Source of the DNA: Pseudomonadota bacterium
Lineage (GTDB): Bacteria > Pseudomonadota > Gammaproteobacteria > Steroidobacterales > Woeseiaceae
NCBI GenBank assembly: GCA_022574185.1
Contig: JACZSM010000010.1
Coordinates: 1 to 58,385 of the forward strand
Direction of reading: 5' to 3'
Length of the DNA: 58,385 bases
The position numbers and the translations under genes are program-made. The notes beneath the pieces were generated by a model. It was not told the DNA's origin. It did no database searches and saw only the letters and a list, made by a program, of their open reading frames with translations. This document shows positions 8,052 to 15,511 of this stretch, one piece after another. The stretch's first letter is position 1. Each line of letters opens with the position of its first letter.

Positions 8052-8184
8052 GACTTCCTGTGGTTAAAGGATTCCAGGTCCATTCCATCCCGGTGACTTC
8101 CACGGCCATCTGCTTGAACCGGTAGCCAATCATGTACCCCAAACGAAATTTCATGCGACAGATGTTAGCAGTAATCAAAGTCAT
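8044..8184 (-). CDS. Small hypothetical protein coupled to the upstream Fic gene
   Basis: A 46-codon frame starts at an ATG whose last bases overlap the Fic stop codon (ATGA), so translation could be coupled. It reads MTLITANICRMKFRLGYMIG and ends EVTGMEWTWNPL...SHE with TAA at 8044-8046. The peptide is basic in its first half and rich in Met and Trp in its second. I do not recognise it. It could be the remnant of a longer gene, or a partner protein of the Fic enzyme; a real antitoxin would usually be longer. Its end overlaps phosphatase-start copy A by 8 bases. Confidence 0.35.
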   Translation of the reverse strand: MTLITANICRMKFRLGYMIGYRFKQMAVEVTGMEWTWNPLTTGSHE

Positions 8185-9461
8185 TGGATGGAAGGCGGTG
8201 AGATCGCCAATATATTGCGAGCCTCTTCAAGGGCCATCTCTATATCCATACCAAATGGGCGTGCCAATACACTGATAACTTCTTCGGCGGCAAAGACGCG
8301 ACCACGCCCGCGGCCGCTGCGATCTCTTACCACACCGGCCTGTTCGAGTCGTTGCAATCCTTGGCTCGCGGCCTGTATCGATACTCTCAATTCGAATGCC
8401 AATAACTTCACATTTAACACCGGCATCTTTACGAGCAGTTCGAGCGCTCTCGCCGCCGACGATCCACCGCGAAATTTTCCTCGCCCCTGCCACACGTAGG
8501 GCAATTGCCCCAAGACCTGCTGCGTCACTGCTTCTTCTTCGCTACAGGCAACAATCGCCCGGCACACGAAATCGATCAGTCGTCGATACGAAAGTTGTTT
8601 CTGAGCTTCCTGCAGCGCAGCACCATACTCACTTTTTTCAGCTTCAACGTAGCTGGAGAGATACAGCGGTAATCGACCCGCGGCAGCCATCTGCAATGCC
8701 CATAGCATCCGGCCAACTCGGCCATTGCCATCGCTGAACGGATGTACTGCCTCGAAATGTGCGTGACCTATCGCCATGCGAATCGGTAGCACCATCCCCA
8801 TACCAGCATCACCAAGCTGCACTATTGATTCATCACACATCCAATCGAGTACTTCACTGAGGCAATGCGTCACTCGCGCTGGCGGTACCGGGTTATATAC
8901 GGAGTTTTCCTTGCGGCCAAAACTACCTATTTGCACGACGTCGCCGGGCAAACCCGGCGTGCGGAGCCTGCCCGCAATGCCAGAATAACCAGGGTCTTTT
9001 TGCATGACTTTTTCATGCAAGGCACATAAAAATTTCGGTGTCAAAACCGCCATGCCTTCGTTCTGCACGGATTGAATACCGTGCATCAATGCATTGGCAT
9101 ATCCTCGTACCGAAGCTATTGCCGAACGCCCGCTTGCGTCGATCGAGGGTGACAGTACGTCATCGACGGTAGACCAGGTACCTTCCATTCTCGACGATGA
9201 CACCGCCTCTCTGCGCACGAGCAGATAGGCAATTGATCGTTGGATTTCAGATGCTGACTGCACCGTCGGTCGCCTCTGCAATGCCAGATTCGCTTCGCGG
9301 ACCAATGGCAGCGACAATTTTTCGGAGATCGTGTCTGGCGGCTTCGGCGGTACAACAAACCAAATATTCTCATAGCCCGTCTTGCCAATTTTTTCAGTAC
9401 CGAAGCCTCTCTCCGTTGAATATGGCTGACGCAGCGCGTCGACCAATTCGTCCCGATTCAT
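8181..9461 (-). CDS. Fic family protein, class II (N-terminal inhibitory helix)
   Basis: A 426-residue enzyme. The Fic core motif is H240-PFSDGNGR at 240-248, the standard HPFx(D/E)GNGR that binds ATP phosphates and activates the target hydroxyl, so it should transfer AMP (or a related nucleotide part) to protein. The inhibitory motif (S/T)xxxE(G/N) occurs before it as SSRMEG (Ser89, Glu93), marking an auto-inhibited class II Fic. The C-terminal third (AARALELLVKMPVLNVKLLAFELRVS, then GLQRLEQAGVVRDRSGRGRGR) is a winged helix that could bind DNA or the operator upstream. The start codon sits just behind an AAGG ribosome site that is part of an inverted-repeat cluster. Targets are unknown. Confidence 0.92.
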   Translation of the reverse strand: MNRDELVDALRQPYSTERGFGTEKIGKTGYENIWFVVPPKPPDTISEKLSLPLVREANLALQRRPTVQSASEIQRSIAYLLVRREAVSSSRMEGTWSTVDDVLSPSIDASGRSAIASVRGYANALMHGIQSVQNEGMAVLTPKFLCALHEKVMQKDPGYSGIAGRLRTPGLPGDVVQIGSFGRKENSVYNPVPPARVTHCLSEVLDWMCDESIVQLGDAGMGMVLPIRMAIGHAHFEAVHPFSDGNGRVGRMLWALQMAAAGRLPLYLSSYVEAEKSEYGAALQEAQKQLSYRRLIDFVCRAIVACSEEEAVTQQVLGQLPYVWQGRGKFRGGSSAARALELLVKMPVLNVKLLAFELRVSIQAASQGLQRLEQAGVVRDRSGRGRGRVFAAEEVISVLARPFGMDIEMALEEARNILAISPPSIQ

Positions 9462-9470
9462 GATAGAAGC

Positions 9471-9539
9471 CTTGAGTTGTCCAGTATTAATTCAAGACTA
9501 AACCGATAACCTTGAATTATAAAGACACAATTCAAGGTT
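9471..9539 (-). promoter_or_regulatory. Operator-like inverted repeats in front of the first Fic gene
   Basis: Four half-sites of the type CTTGAATT/AATTCAAG lie within 70 bases upstream of the Fic start: cttgagtt (9471-9478), aattcaag (9489-9496), aaccttgaatt (9508-9518) and aattcaaggtt (9529-9539). The last two form a perfect 11-base inverted repeat with a 10-base spacer. The first overlaps the ribosome site. This is the layout of an autoregulated toxin-type gene, and the winged helix at the end of the Fic protein is a possible reader of it. Confidence 0.65.
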
Positions 9540-9661
9540 ACTCAACCAGGATATCATCATTTGGCAGGCCGATTGCCACCAGCCGCATCGGCCTTCCTTC
9601 AGGACAGAGCAGGTAGACACTTGCAGTCCACCTTGTGCAATAGCCACTTAACTCATTGTTT

Positions 9662-9712
9662 TCAATAACACAAAAATATGTTTCCCATGCACACGAATAG
9701 TAAGCTTTTCAT
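9662..9712 (-). repeat. Fragment of a low-molecular-weight tyrosine phosphatase start, copy B
   Basis: On the minus strand, ATG 9712 opens MKSLLFVCMGNIFLCY and stops at TGA 9662-9664. It lies 35 bases after the second Fic gene and before the operator of the first. Compared with copy A, the codons for G-N-I-F-L are GGA AAC ATA TTT TTG instead of GGC AAT ATT TTT TTA: every change keeps the amino acid. Both copies break off within one or two codons of the same point. The two sequences therefore diverged while still coding for a phosphatase start. Confidence 0.65.
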
Positions 9713-9747
9713 TGGATTCTCAACCATGGGTAAATGTTAGCCGCAAT

Positions 9748-10779
9748 TCAATGCCGTTTTTTCTGCACTTCGAAAGCGCCTGTAAGCAAAGCTCGCATCG
9801 CACCGTAGCATGACTCACAGAAACGATTGAAGTCCGATAACCGGGACTCATCGGGCCAGACACCGGTCGTTTCATGCAGCTGACCGATCGCAATCTGGTA
9901 ATCGGCCAGCAGCTGTATGCAGGTGCGCCGTTGATCATCGGCAATCGTCAGTGGCGGCAGTCCGGCCCTCAGCAGGGGAATGTTGGCCAGCAAGCGGGCG
10001 ATTCGGCCATTGCCATCCCAAAACGGATGTATATGGACAATTCCTATATGAATTTTCGCGTAGGTCTCATGTGCGGTGAGCTCGGAGACATCATTCACAT
10101 TGACAGCGTTTGTGAAGTCCATGATCTCGGTCATCAGTACAGGAACCGATGCCGGCGTCGCATAGTCGATGAACACCTGGCGGCCATCCGCTGTGACCAT
10201 GTGCGTACCATTCGGCTCTACTTTCCACGCACCGTTGGGTTTATGGATGTCGGTCACTGGTTCAGTCTGTACCGCCTGGTGCAGTTCGAATACGATGCTT
10301 GCGGTTAGAGGCTCAGTCAGGCATCGATACAGCAATTCGATGGCGCGGGCATGGCCGATGACTTCCTGGTGGTCTTTGATCGGCTTGCCCGAGATCGTAA
10401 GCCCTTCGTGCAAGACGAAATGGGTATCTGCGAGCGTCAGCGTGTTGCCCTCGAGGGCCGTGGAGGTGTGCGTCCACAAGTCGCGGATCTGGGCCAGCAA
10501 TTCCCGCTTCAAGTCGCCGTCGAGGCCGCGCAAAAAGCCCAACGGGGAAGGCGCAGTAACGGTGTCATCGCTCGCCGTCGCGACGACGTGATATCGCGTC
10601 GCACGACCGACGCCTGAACGTGTGATCAGGCCCAGGTCTACCCACTCGTGCAGCCAGCGACGCAGTGTCCTGCGCGGCAATTCCGCTCCTGGTGACCGCA
10701 ATATCTCGGCGACAGAAAGCGGCACCGGGCTTTGCTTGAGCACGGCAAGAACCGCTTCGCGTTGGGCTTTTCTGGCCAT
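9748..10779 (-). CDS. Fic family protein with N-terminal winged helix, class II
   Basis: A 343-residue protein. Residues 1-65 form a winged helix (AQREAVLAVLKQSPVPLSVAEIL, RRTLRRWLHEWVDLGLITRSG). The inhibitory motif is STALEG (Ser106, Glu110), and the Fic motif is H251-PFWDGNGR followed by IARLLANIPLLRAGLPPL. This is the usual class II build but with the DNA-binding domain at the front, opposite to the neighbouring Fic protein; apart from the Fic core they share little sequence, so they are not a recent duplication. It likely modifies a protein by AMP transfer and may repress its own promoter through the repeats just upstream. Confidence 0.92.
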   Translation of the reverse strand: MARKAQREAVLAVLKQSPVPLSVAEILRSPGAELPRRTLRRWLHEWVDLGLITRSGVGRATRYHVVATASDDTVTAPSPLGFLRGLDGDLKRELLAQIRDLWTHTSTALEGNTLTLADTHFVLHEGLTISGKPIKDHQEVIGHARAIELLYRCLTEPLTASIVFELHQAVQTEPVTDIHKPNGAWKVEPNGTHMVTADGRQVFIDYATPASVPVLMTEIMDFTNAVNVNDVSELTAHETYAKIHIGIVHIHPFWDGNGRIARLLANIPLLRAGLPPLTIADDQRRTCIQLLADYQIAIGQLHETTGVWPDESRLSDFNRFCESCYGAMRALLTGAFEVQKKRH

Positions 10780-10788
10780 TAAATCAGG

Positions 10789-10853
10789 TAATTAAGGAAT
10801 TACCCGGCCATTATAACGAAAAATGGCCGGATAATAACGATTACCGGCCATTT
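10789..10853 (-). promoter_or_regulatory. Operator-like CCGGCCATT repeats in front of the second Fic gene
   Basis: Three copies of an ATGGCCGG box lie within 75 bases of the Fic start: ttacccggccatt (10800-10812), aatggccggataat (10822-10835) and attaccggccattt (10840-10853). The last two form an inverted repeat with arms ATGGCCGG(T)A. A further AT-rich palindrome, TAATTAAGGAATTA, sits at 10789-10802 next to the start and may contain the ribosome site. The N-terminal winged helix of the encoded Fic protein is a candidate reader. Confidence 0.65.
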
Positions 10854-10861
10854 ATTGAGAT

Positions 10862-10892
10862 TAAAAATACTATCCCTGCACACAGACAGAAC
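10862..10892 (-). repeat. Decayed third copy of the phosphatase-start repeat (copy C)
   Basis: Read on the minus strand, TCGGTTCTGTCTGTGTGCAG continues GGGATAGTATTTTT and translates as SVLSVCRDSIF, aligning with SVLFVCMGNIF of copies A and B. About 23 of 30 bases match copy A, including GTGTGCA and TATTTTT. It lies between the operator of the second Fic gene and the end of the TonB-dependent receptor gene. It is weaker than the other two and could be partly chance. Confidence 0.4.
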
Positions 10893-10951
10893 CGACGCCT
10901 TACCGGTCGGATCTGCCACTAATCCTGCATCGATCGCGGCGTTATCCCGGA

Positions 10952-13549
10952 TTAGAACTCTGCAACCACCCTCGCGTACCAGAAGCCGCCGTTGACGCCG
11001 AATGGCGACGTCAGCGCTTTATCCACGCCAAGGATTCCAAGTACGAAGTCGCCCTCGGTATCTGGTTCCACGTCAAAGACATTTTCGGCCCCGACGCTCA
11101 CCCTGAAATTATCGTTGAAGCGATAGGTCGCCTCAAAATCAGTGAGTATTTCGCCCGCATACGGCGTGACGTCCGATGCGTCGCCCGGGCTGAACAGTCC
11201 CCCTGTTGTCTCCCATCCACCGTAGTTATGGACACGCACGTAACCGCTCAATGCATTGCCTGAATCGTAGTTAAACGTCAGTGTGGATCTATTCTCCGGC
11301 ACCTGTTCTTCGAGATCGAACACACGCGAAGCGTTGATCGTGTTCGCCGCCACGTTGCTAACTTTCTGTTGGTTCTGGTTGTAGCGCAAGTCGATGGTCA
11401 GCGACCCGTCACCTACTTCGAAATCTGCCGTGACTGCGAGATCGAAACCGGTGACTTCGGAATCAAATGCATTAGCGAAGTAACTGGCAAGACTACCGAG
11501 CAGCAAGTCGGCATTCGGTACGCCGGCCGCCATCAAATCAGTGACATTCTGCGCAGTAATCGTATTCGGGCCGAGTAGCGCCAGGCGATCATCGATTTGA
11601 ATGTTGTAGTAGTCGAGCGTAATGGCGAGATTGTCCGCCGCAGACCAAATTGCGCCCAGCGTAAAGCTCGTGGACTCTTCGGGCGTCAGTGGTGACGAGC
11701 CGAGCACCATGGCCACCTCACTGTTGACCGGGTAGGTGCCGCTGGGAATCAGGTTACCGCTGGAATCCGCGCTGGTCGTGGTATTGAGCGTATTGACCTG
11801 GCCTGGCGTCGGTGCGCGGAAACCGGTGCTGGCGGTGGCGCGCAAAGCGAACTGATCGTTCACCTGCAGCCGTCCTGACAGCTTCCAGTCGAAGGTATTG
11901 CCGAATTCATCGTAGTCTTCGAAACGAATGGCGGCACCTAAAGTAAGCCTGTCAGTCATATCAGCTTCGAGGTCGATATAGCCGGCGATACTCTGGCTTT
12001 CAAAACTGCCTGAAGACTCGATCGGGAAGCCCTGGAAGCCGTCCGAGCCAACACCGTAAATGAACGCCGGTCCCGCGCTGATCGACGCCGTATCGCCGGC
12101 ACCAATCTTGTAGGTCTCATTGCGAAATTCGAAGCCGAATGCAAAGTTAAGCGGCGACGCCAGGTCACCAACGTCCATGGATTTCACGAAATCAGCATTG
12201 AAGCTGGATTCTTCCTGCGTCAGTTTTCCTGGCTTGAAGCTGGTGGGCGACAGACCGCCGAGACTCGGGTTGATCGTCTCAGAAAGGATGTAGTCCGCCT
12301 CACTCTCGGCAATGCGTGCGCGAACATCCCAGGTTAATCCGCCTGCCGTCTCACCACGCAGGCCGAATACGAAGGCCTGGTCCGTGATGGCAGCGCCGAA
12401 GTCCGGGTTGTAGCCGCCCGGAAACTGTGCGGCAATCGGGTTCAGCAAGACCCAGCCGCTAGCGCTACCGGCGTCCGCCGTAAAATAATCGCTTGGGTTC
12501 AGACCGGCTGCGACGATGTCATCGACCAGCGCTTGCGCTGTATCATCGGGGCCGAAGGTGCCGTCGACATCGACAATCAGTGTCGAGCGGCCGGAACTCG
12601 ATGCACTTGGGTCCGTTAGCACCGGGTTGCGATAGAAGAAGTCCGAAATCGTGTCGTTGTCGCTAAAGCTGACATTACCGAAAAACTCGATCGAATCATT
12701 AATATCGATGCCGGCATTGAGGAAGAACTTGACCGTCTGCACATCTGGATCACCCCACCGCTGGCACAGGCCATCCAGTGGCACCACACCCTGTCCGACA
12801 AAACTCTCCACTTCTTCGCATTGAAAGTGCGGCACGCCGCGCGATGTCGTGTCCGCGCTCGAACTCTCGATCGTCACATTTAAAAAACCATTATCACCGA
12901 GACTGAAGCCACCATTGGCTGCGAGCGTTGTTCGCGCGCCATCGCCCTCGAAATATTCGCCGGTCTGTGCCGACACGGTATATCCCTCACTCGCGTCTTT
13001 GAGAATGATGTTGATGACTCCGGCGATCGCGTCCGAGCCATACTGTGCCGAAGCACCGTCGCGCAGCACTTCAATGCGCTTTATGGCCAAAGCGGGCAGC
13101 GCCGAAAAGTCGACGGCCTGTGCGCCCTGGTTAACTGTACCCAATGGAGCAAATTGCAAGTTGACCAGCGGTGACCGGTGGCGACGCGTGCCATTCACCA
13201 GCACCAGGGTCTGATCCGGAGAAAGATTGCGCAGCGACACCGGCCGAATAAAAGCGGTGCCGTCAGCAATCGGGAATCGTTGCGTGTTGATCGACGGCAT
13301 AATCTTGGTCAGCCCATCGGTTATGTCGAATGTTGACTGATCGGTCAATGCAGCGCCCGCAAGTACGTCTATCGGTGAAAGAGTCTCGGTCGGAGACTGT
13401 CCTTCCCTGCGCGTACCCGTCGTGACGATCTCGTCAAGAAGATCAACATCTGCGGCTTCCTGGGCCGACGAGATTGCTGGCATCAGCATCAAAGGCGCTA
13501 CGATCGCCAGCGACAACCCCCACACTCCGAATCTTACGACTGAATTCAT
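10952..13549 (-). CDS. TonB-dependent outer membrane receptor
   Basis: An 865-residue protein. A signal peptide (MNSVVRFGVWGLSLAIVAPLMLMPAISSAQ) is followed by the plug domain: LDEIVTTGTRREGQSPTETL, SLRNLSPDQTLVLVNGTRRH, IKRIEVLRDGASAQYGSDAIAG, and a long beta-barrel that ends in FWYARVVAEF, with the usual terminal aromatic residue. It imports a large or scarce ligand through the outer membrane with energy from TonB-ExbB-ExbD; the absence of a clear iron-scavenging partner leaves the ligand unknown. The ATG at 13549 follows GGAGAGG at a good distance, so I prefer it to the TTG twelve bases upstream. An 18-base perfect palindrome lies 53 bases upstream. Confidence 0.93.
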   Translation of the reverse strand: MNSVVRFGVWGLSLAIVAPLMLMPAISSAQEAADVDLLDEIVTTGTRREGQSPTETLSPIDVLAGAALTDQSTFDITDGLTKIMPSINTQRFPIADGTAFIRPVSLRNLSPDQTLVLVNGTRRHRSPLVNLQFAPLGTVNQGAQAVDFSALPALAIKRIEVLRDGASAQYGSDAIAGVINIILKDASEGYTVSAQTGEYFEGDGARTTLAANGGFSLGDNGFLNVTIESSSADTTSRGVPHFQCEEVESFVGQGVVPLDGLCQRWGDPDVQTVKFFLNAGIDINDSIEFFGNVSFSDNDTISDFFYRNPVLTDPSASSSGRSTLIVDVDGTFGPDDTAQALVDDIVAAGLNPSDYFTADAGSASGWVLLNPIAAQFPGGYNPDFGAAITDQAFVFGLRGETAGGLTWDVRARIAESEADYILSETINPSLGGLSPTSFKPGKLTQEESSFNADFVKSMDVGDLASPLNFAFGFEFRNETYKIGAGDTASISAGPAFIYGVGSDGFQGFPIESSGSFESQSIAGYIDLEADMTDRLTLGAAIRFEDYDEFGNTFDWKLSGRLQVNDQFALRATASTGFRAPTPGQVNTLNTTTSADSSGNLIPSGTYPVNSEVAMVLGSSPLTPEESTSFTLGAIWSAADNLAITLDYYNIQIDDRLALLGPNTITAQNVTDLMAAGVPNADLLLGSLASYFANAFDSEVTGFDLAVTADFEVGDGSLTIDLRYNQNQQKVSNVAANTINASRVFDLEEQVPENRSTLTFNYDSGNALSGYVRVHNYGGWETTGGLFSPGDASDVTPYAGEILTDFEATYRFNDNFRVSVGAENVFDVEPDTEGDFVLGILGVDKALTSPFGVNGGFWYARVVAEF

Positions 13550-13601
13550 GATCCTCTCCAAACTTGTAGCTAATTAAACGACACACAGACAATACGTTCC
13601 C

Positions 13602-13619
13602 CGCGCATCATGATGCGCG
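13602..13619. promoter_or_regulatory. Perfect 18-base palindrome upstream of the TonB-dependent receptor
   Basis: CGCGCATCATGATGCGCG is fully self-complementary and lies 53 bases before the receptor start, where an operator would be expected. No regulator gene is adjacent. It could also be a stem of a leader transcript. Whether it regulates the receptor is inference. Confidence 0.4.
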
Positions 13620-13734
13620 ATGATCGTAATGGCCAAGCCAAGGTGGACGTAAGCGCTCCCCCCGGAACTGACATGCCTGTTCTTATTAGTACTTTGGTAT
13701 ACGCCTTTAGACTACACTTGTACAGTCTCGTGGA

Positions 13735-14478
13735 CTAGGCTAATTGCCGCGCGATTTTAGCCAGGTCGTCTTCGGTATCGACGCCGGCGCCCGGTCGTTC
13801 GGCGGCCTGGGCGACGCGAATCGTCAACCCCAGCGATAGTGCGCGCAGTTGTTCGAGCTGCTCGGCGGTCTCCAGCGGCGAGGGCTCGGCATTGACCAGC
13901 CGCCGCAACACATCGCAACGATATGCATAGATACCGTGGTGATGTTGCGCGGCTTTGATGGCTGCGTTTTTGAGTTCGTCGGTGCGGGCAAATGGAATCG
14001 CTGCGCGACTGAAATAAATCGCATTACCGTTGTCATCAACAATGACCTTGACGACATTGGGATTGTCGAAATCCGCTGCTGAGGCGATGGGCGATGCCAG
14101 CGTCGCGATGTCAGCCCTGTGATCGTCGAGCAATGACGCGCACTGATTGATCAGTCGGGCAGGCATTGTCGGCTCGTCGCCCTGCAAGTTGACGACAATT
14201 TGCTCGTCGTCCCAGTCCAACAGGTCGCTGACTTCCGCGATGCGCTCGCTGCCCGAACGATGCTGGTCGCCCGTCATACACACAATTGCGCCGAATCCCT
14301 CAGCAACCGCGGCGATTCGTTCGTCGTCAGTCGCAATCACGACGCTGCTCGCAGCACTTTCCATTCCCCGTCGATACACATGCTCGATCATCGGCTTGCC
14401 GGCAATCTTTCGTAACGGCTTGCCGGGAAGACGTACGGAGGCGTATCGCGCCGGTATAACAACGACAAAATCAGTCAT
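13735..14478 (-). CDS. kdsB: 3-deoxy-manno-octulosonate cytidylyltransferase
   Basis: A 247-residue protein that activates KDO as CMP-KDO for the LPS inner core. It begins MTDFVVVIPARYASVRLPGK, the nucleotide-binding loop of the family, followed by LRKIAGKPMIEHVYRRG, ATDDERI, GDEPTMPARLI and YFSRAAIPFAR. The start was set at ATG 14478, because it overlaps the lpxK stop by four bases (ATGA) and the family begins here. It is the last gene of the comEC-exbB-exbD-msbA-lpxK-kdsB run. In Pseudomonas the next gene downstream is a low-molecular-weight tyrosine phosphatase; here a TonB-dependent receptor and the Fic region follow instead. Confidence 0.96.
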   Translation of the reverse strand: MTDFVVVIPARYASVRLPGKPLRKIAGKPMIEHVYRRGMESAASSVVIATDDERIAAVAEGFGAIVCMTGDQHRSGSERIAEVSDLLDWDDEQIVVNLQGDEPTMPARLINQCASLLDDHRADIATLASPIASAADFDNPNVVKVIVDDNGNAIYFSRAAIPFARTDELKNAAIKAAQHHHGIYAYRCDVLRRLVNAEPSPLETAEQLEQLRALSLGLTIRVAQAAERPGAGVDTEDDLAKIARQLA

Positions 14479-15509
14479 TGCCTGTCCATTGCATCGTCCA
14501 GGCGCGATGCGATCTGTTCCAGCAACGGTCCGGCCAACAGCGGATCGATTTTCAATTCCACGGGAACCTGCCACAACTTGTCCGATTTCGCAGACTTGAG
14601 TTTCACAGCATCTTTCTCTGTCATCAGAATGTCGAACTCGTCACCAAATTCGAGATCCTCCCTGGAAATCTTTGCATGATCCGGAAACGCATGCTCAATG
14701 ACCTGAATTTCGTGTGCGCGCAGCAGGTCAAAGAAGCGTCCTGGATTGCCGATTGCGGCGACTGCATGCACAGTCGTGCCGGCAAACCGATCGATGGGTC
14801 GGGTCAACGACCCGTTCAGCCGACTGACCTCGGTTGCAACGAGTTCGAATTCAATCGCGTTTTGCTCGACCACCGACAACGAATCGACTGACTCGCGCAA
14901 GTGACCATTGATCAGCACCTGGTCGACTTCACCCAGTCGAGACAGCGTTTCTCGCAGCGGGCCAGCTGGCAGCAACAATCGATTGCCAAGGCCGCGAGAC
15001 CCATCAATCACGCAAATTTCATAAAGCCGTGCCAGGCGATAATGTTGCAGTCCGTCGTCGGCAATGATCAGATCCGCGCCATCCTCGACGAGCATTGCGG
15101 CCGCCCTGACTCGATTCGAATCGACGACGACCGGACATCCTGTCCGTATCGCGAGCAGCACGGGCTCGTCGCCGACAACGGCAGGATCGCTAGCCGCGTC
15201 GACGCGCATCGAGGACGGTGATTTGCTGCCGCCATAGCCGCGGCTGACGATACCGGGTGCAAAGCCGCGTTTTCGAAGTTCACGTGTGAGCCAGATTGTG
15301 ACGGGCGTTTTGCCCGTGCCGCCGATCGTGATATTGCCTACGACGATGACCGGCGCGACCGTCCCGTGGCTGCGAAGAATTCCCAGCCTGTACAGGCGCC
15401 GGCGCACCGCGATCAACAGCCAGTACATGCCAGTGAACGGCAGCAATATTCGATACGCGGGCGCACCTTCGTACCAGACGCGATGAATCCATGCGTACAG
15501 CGCGCGCAC
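14475..15509 (-). CDS. lpxK: Tetraacyldisaccharide 4'-kinase
   Basis: A 344-residue inner-membrane-associated kinase that phosphorylates the 4' position of the lipid A precursor. The N-terminal amphipathic region (IHRVWYEGAPAYRILLPF) is typical, the Walker A loop is NITIGGTGKTP, and the family motifs VSRGYGG, GDEPVLLA and IADDGLQHYRL are present. The gene starts two bases after msbA stops and overlaps kdsB by four bases, so all three are likely translated together. Confidence 0.96.
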   Translation of the reverse strand: MRALYAWIHRVWYEGAPAYRILLPFTGMYWLLIAVRRRLYRLGILRSHGTVAPVIVVGNITIGGTGKTPVTIWLTRELRKRGFAPGIVSRGYGGSKSPSSMRVDAASDPAVVGDEPVLLAIRTGCPVVVDSNRVRAAAMLVEDGADLIIADDGLQHYRLARLYEICVIDGSRGLGNRLLLPAGPLRETLSRLGEVDQVLINGHLRESVDSLSVVEQNAIEFELVATEVSRLNGSLTRPIDRFAGTTVHAVAAIGNPGRFFDLLRAHEIQVIEHAFPDHAKISREDLEFGDEFDILMTEKDAVKLKSAKSDKLWQVPVELKIDPLLAGPLLEQIASRLDDAMDRQ

Positions 15510-15511
15510 GC

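Noticed and set aside
8044-8184. The NICR residues in the small frame after the first Fic gene resemble GNICRS of phosphatases
   Set aside because: Only four residues match and the rest of the peptide has no phosphatase features, so I did not count it as a fourth copy of the repeat.
10601-10780. The front domain of the second Fic protein as a separate repressor gene
   Set aside because: The frame is continuous with the Fic domain and no internal start with a ribosome site was seen.
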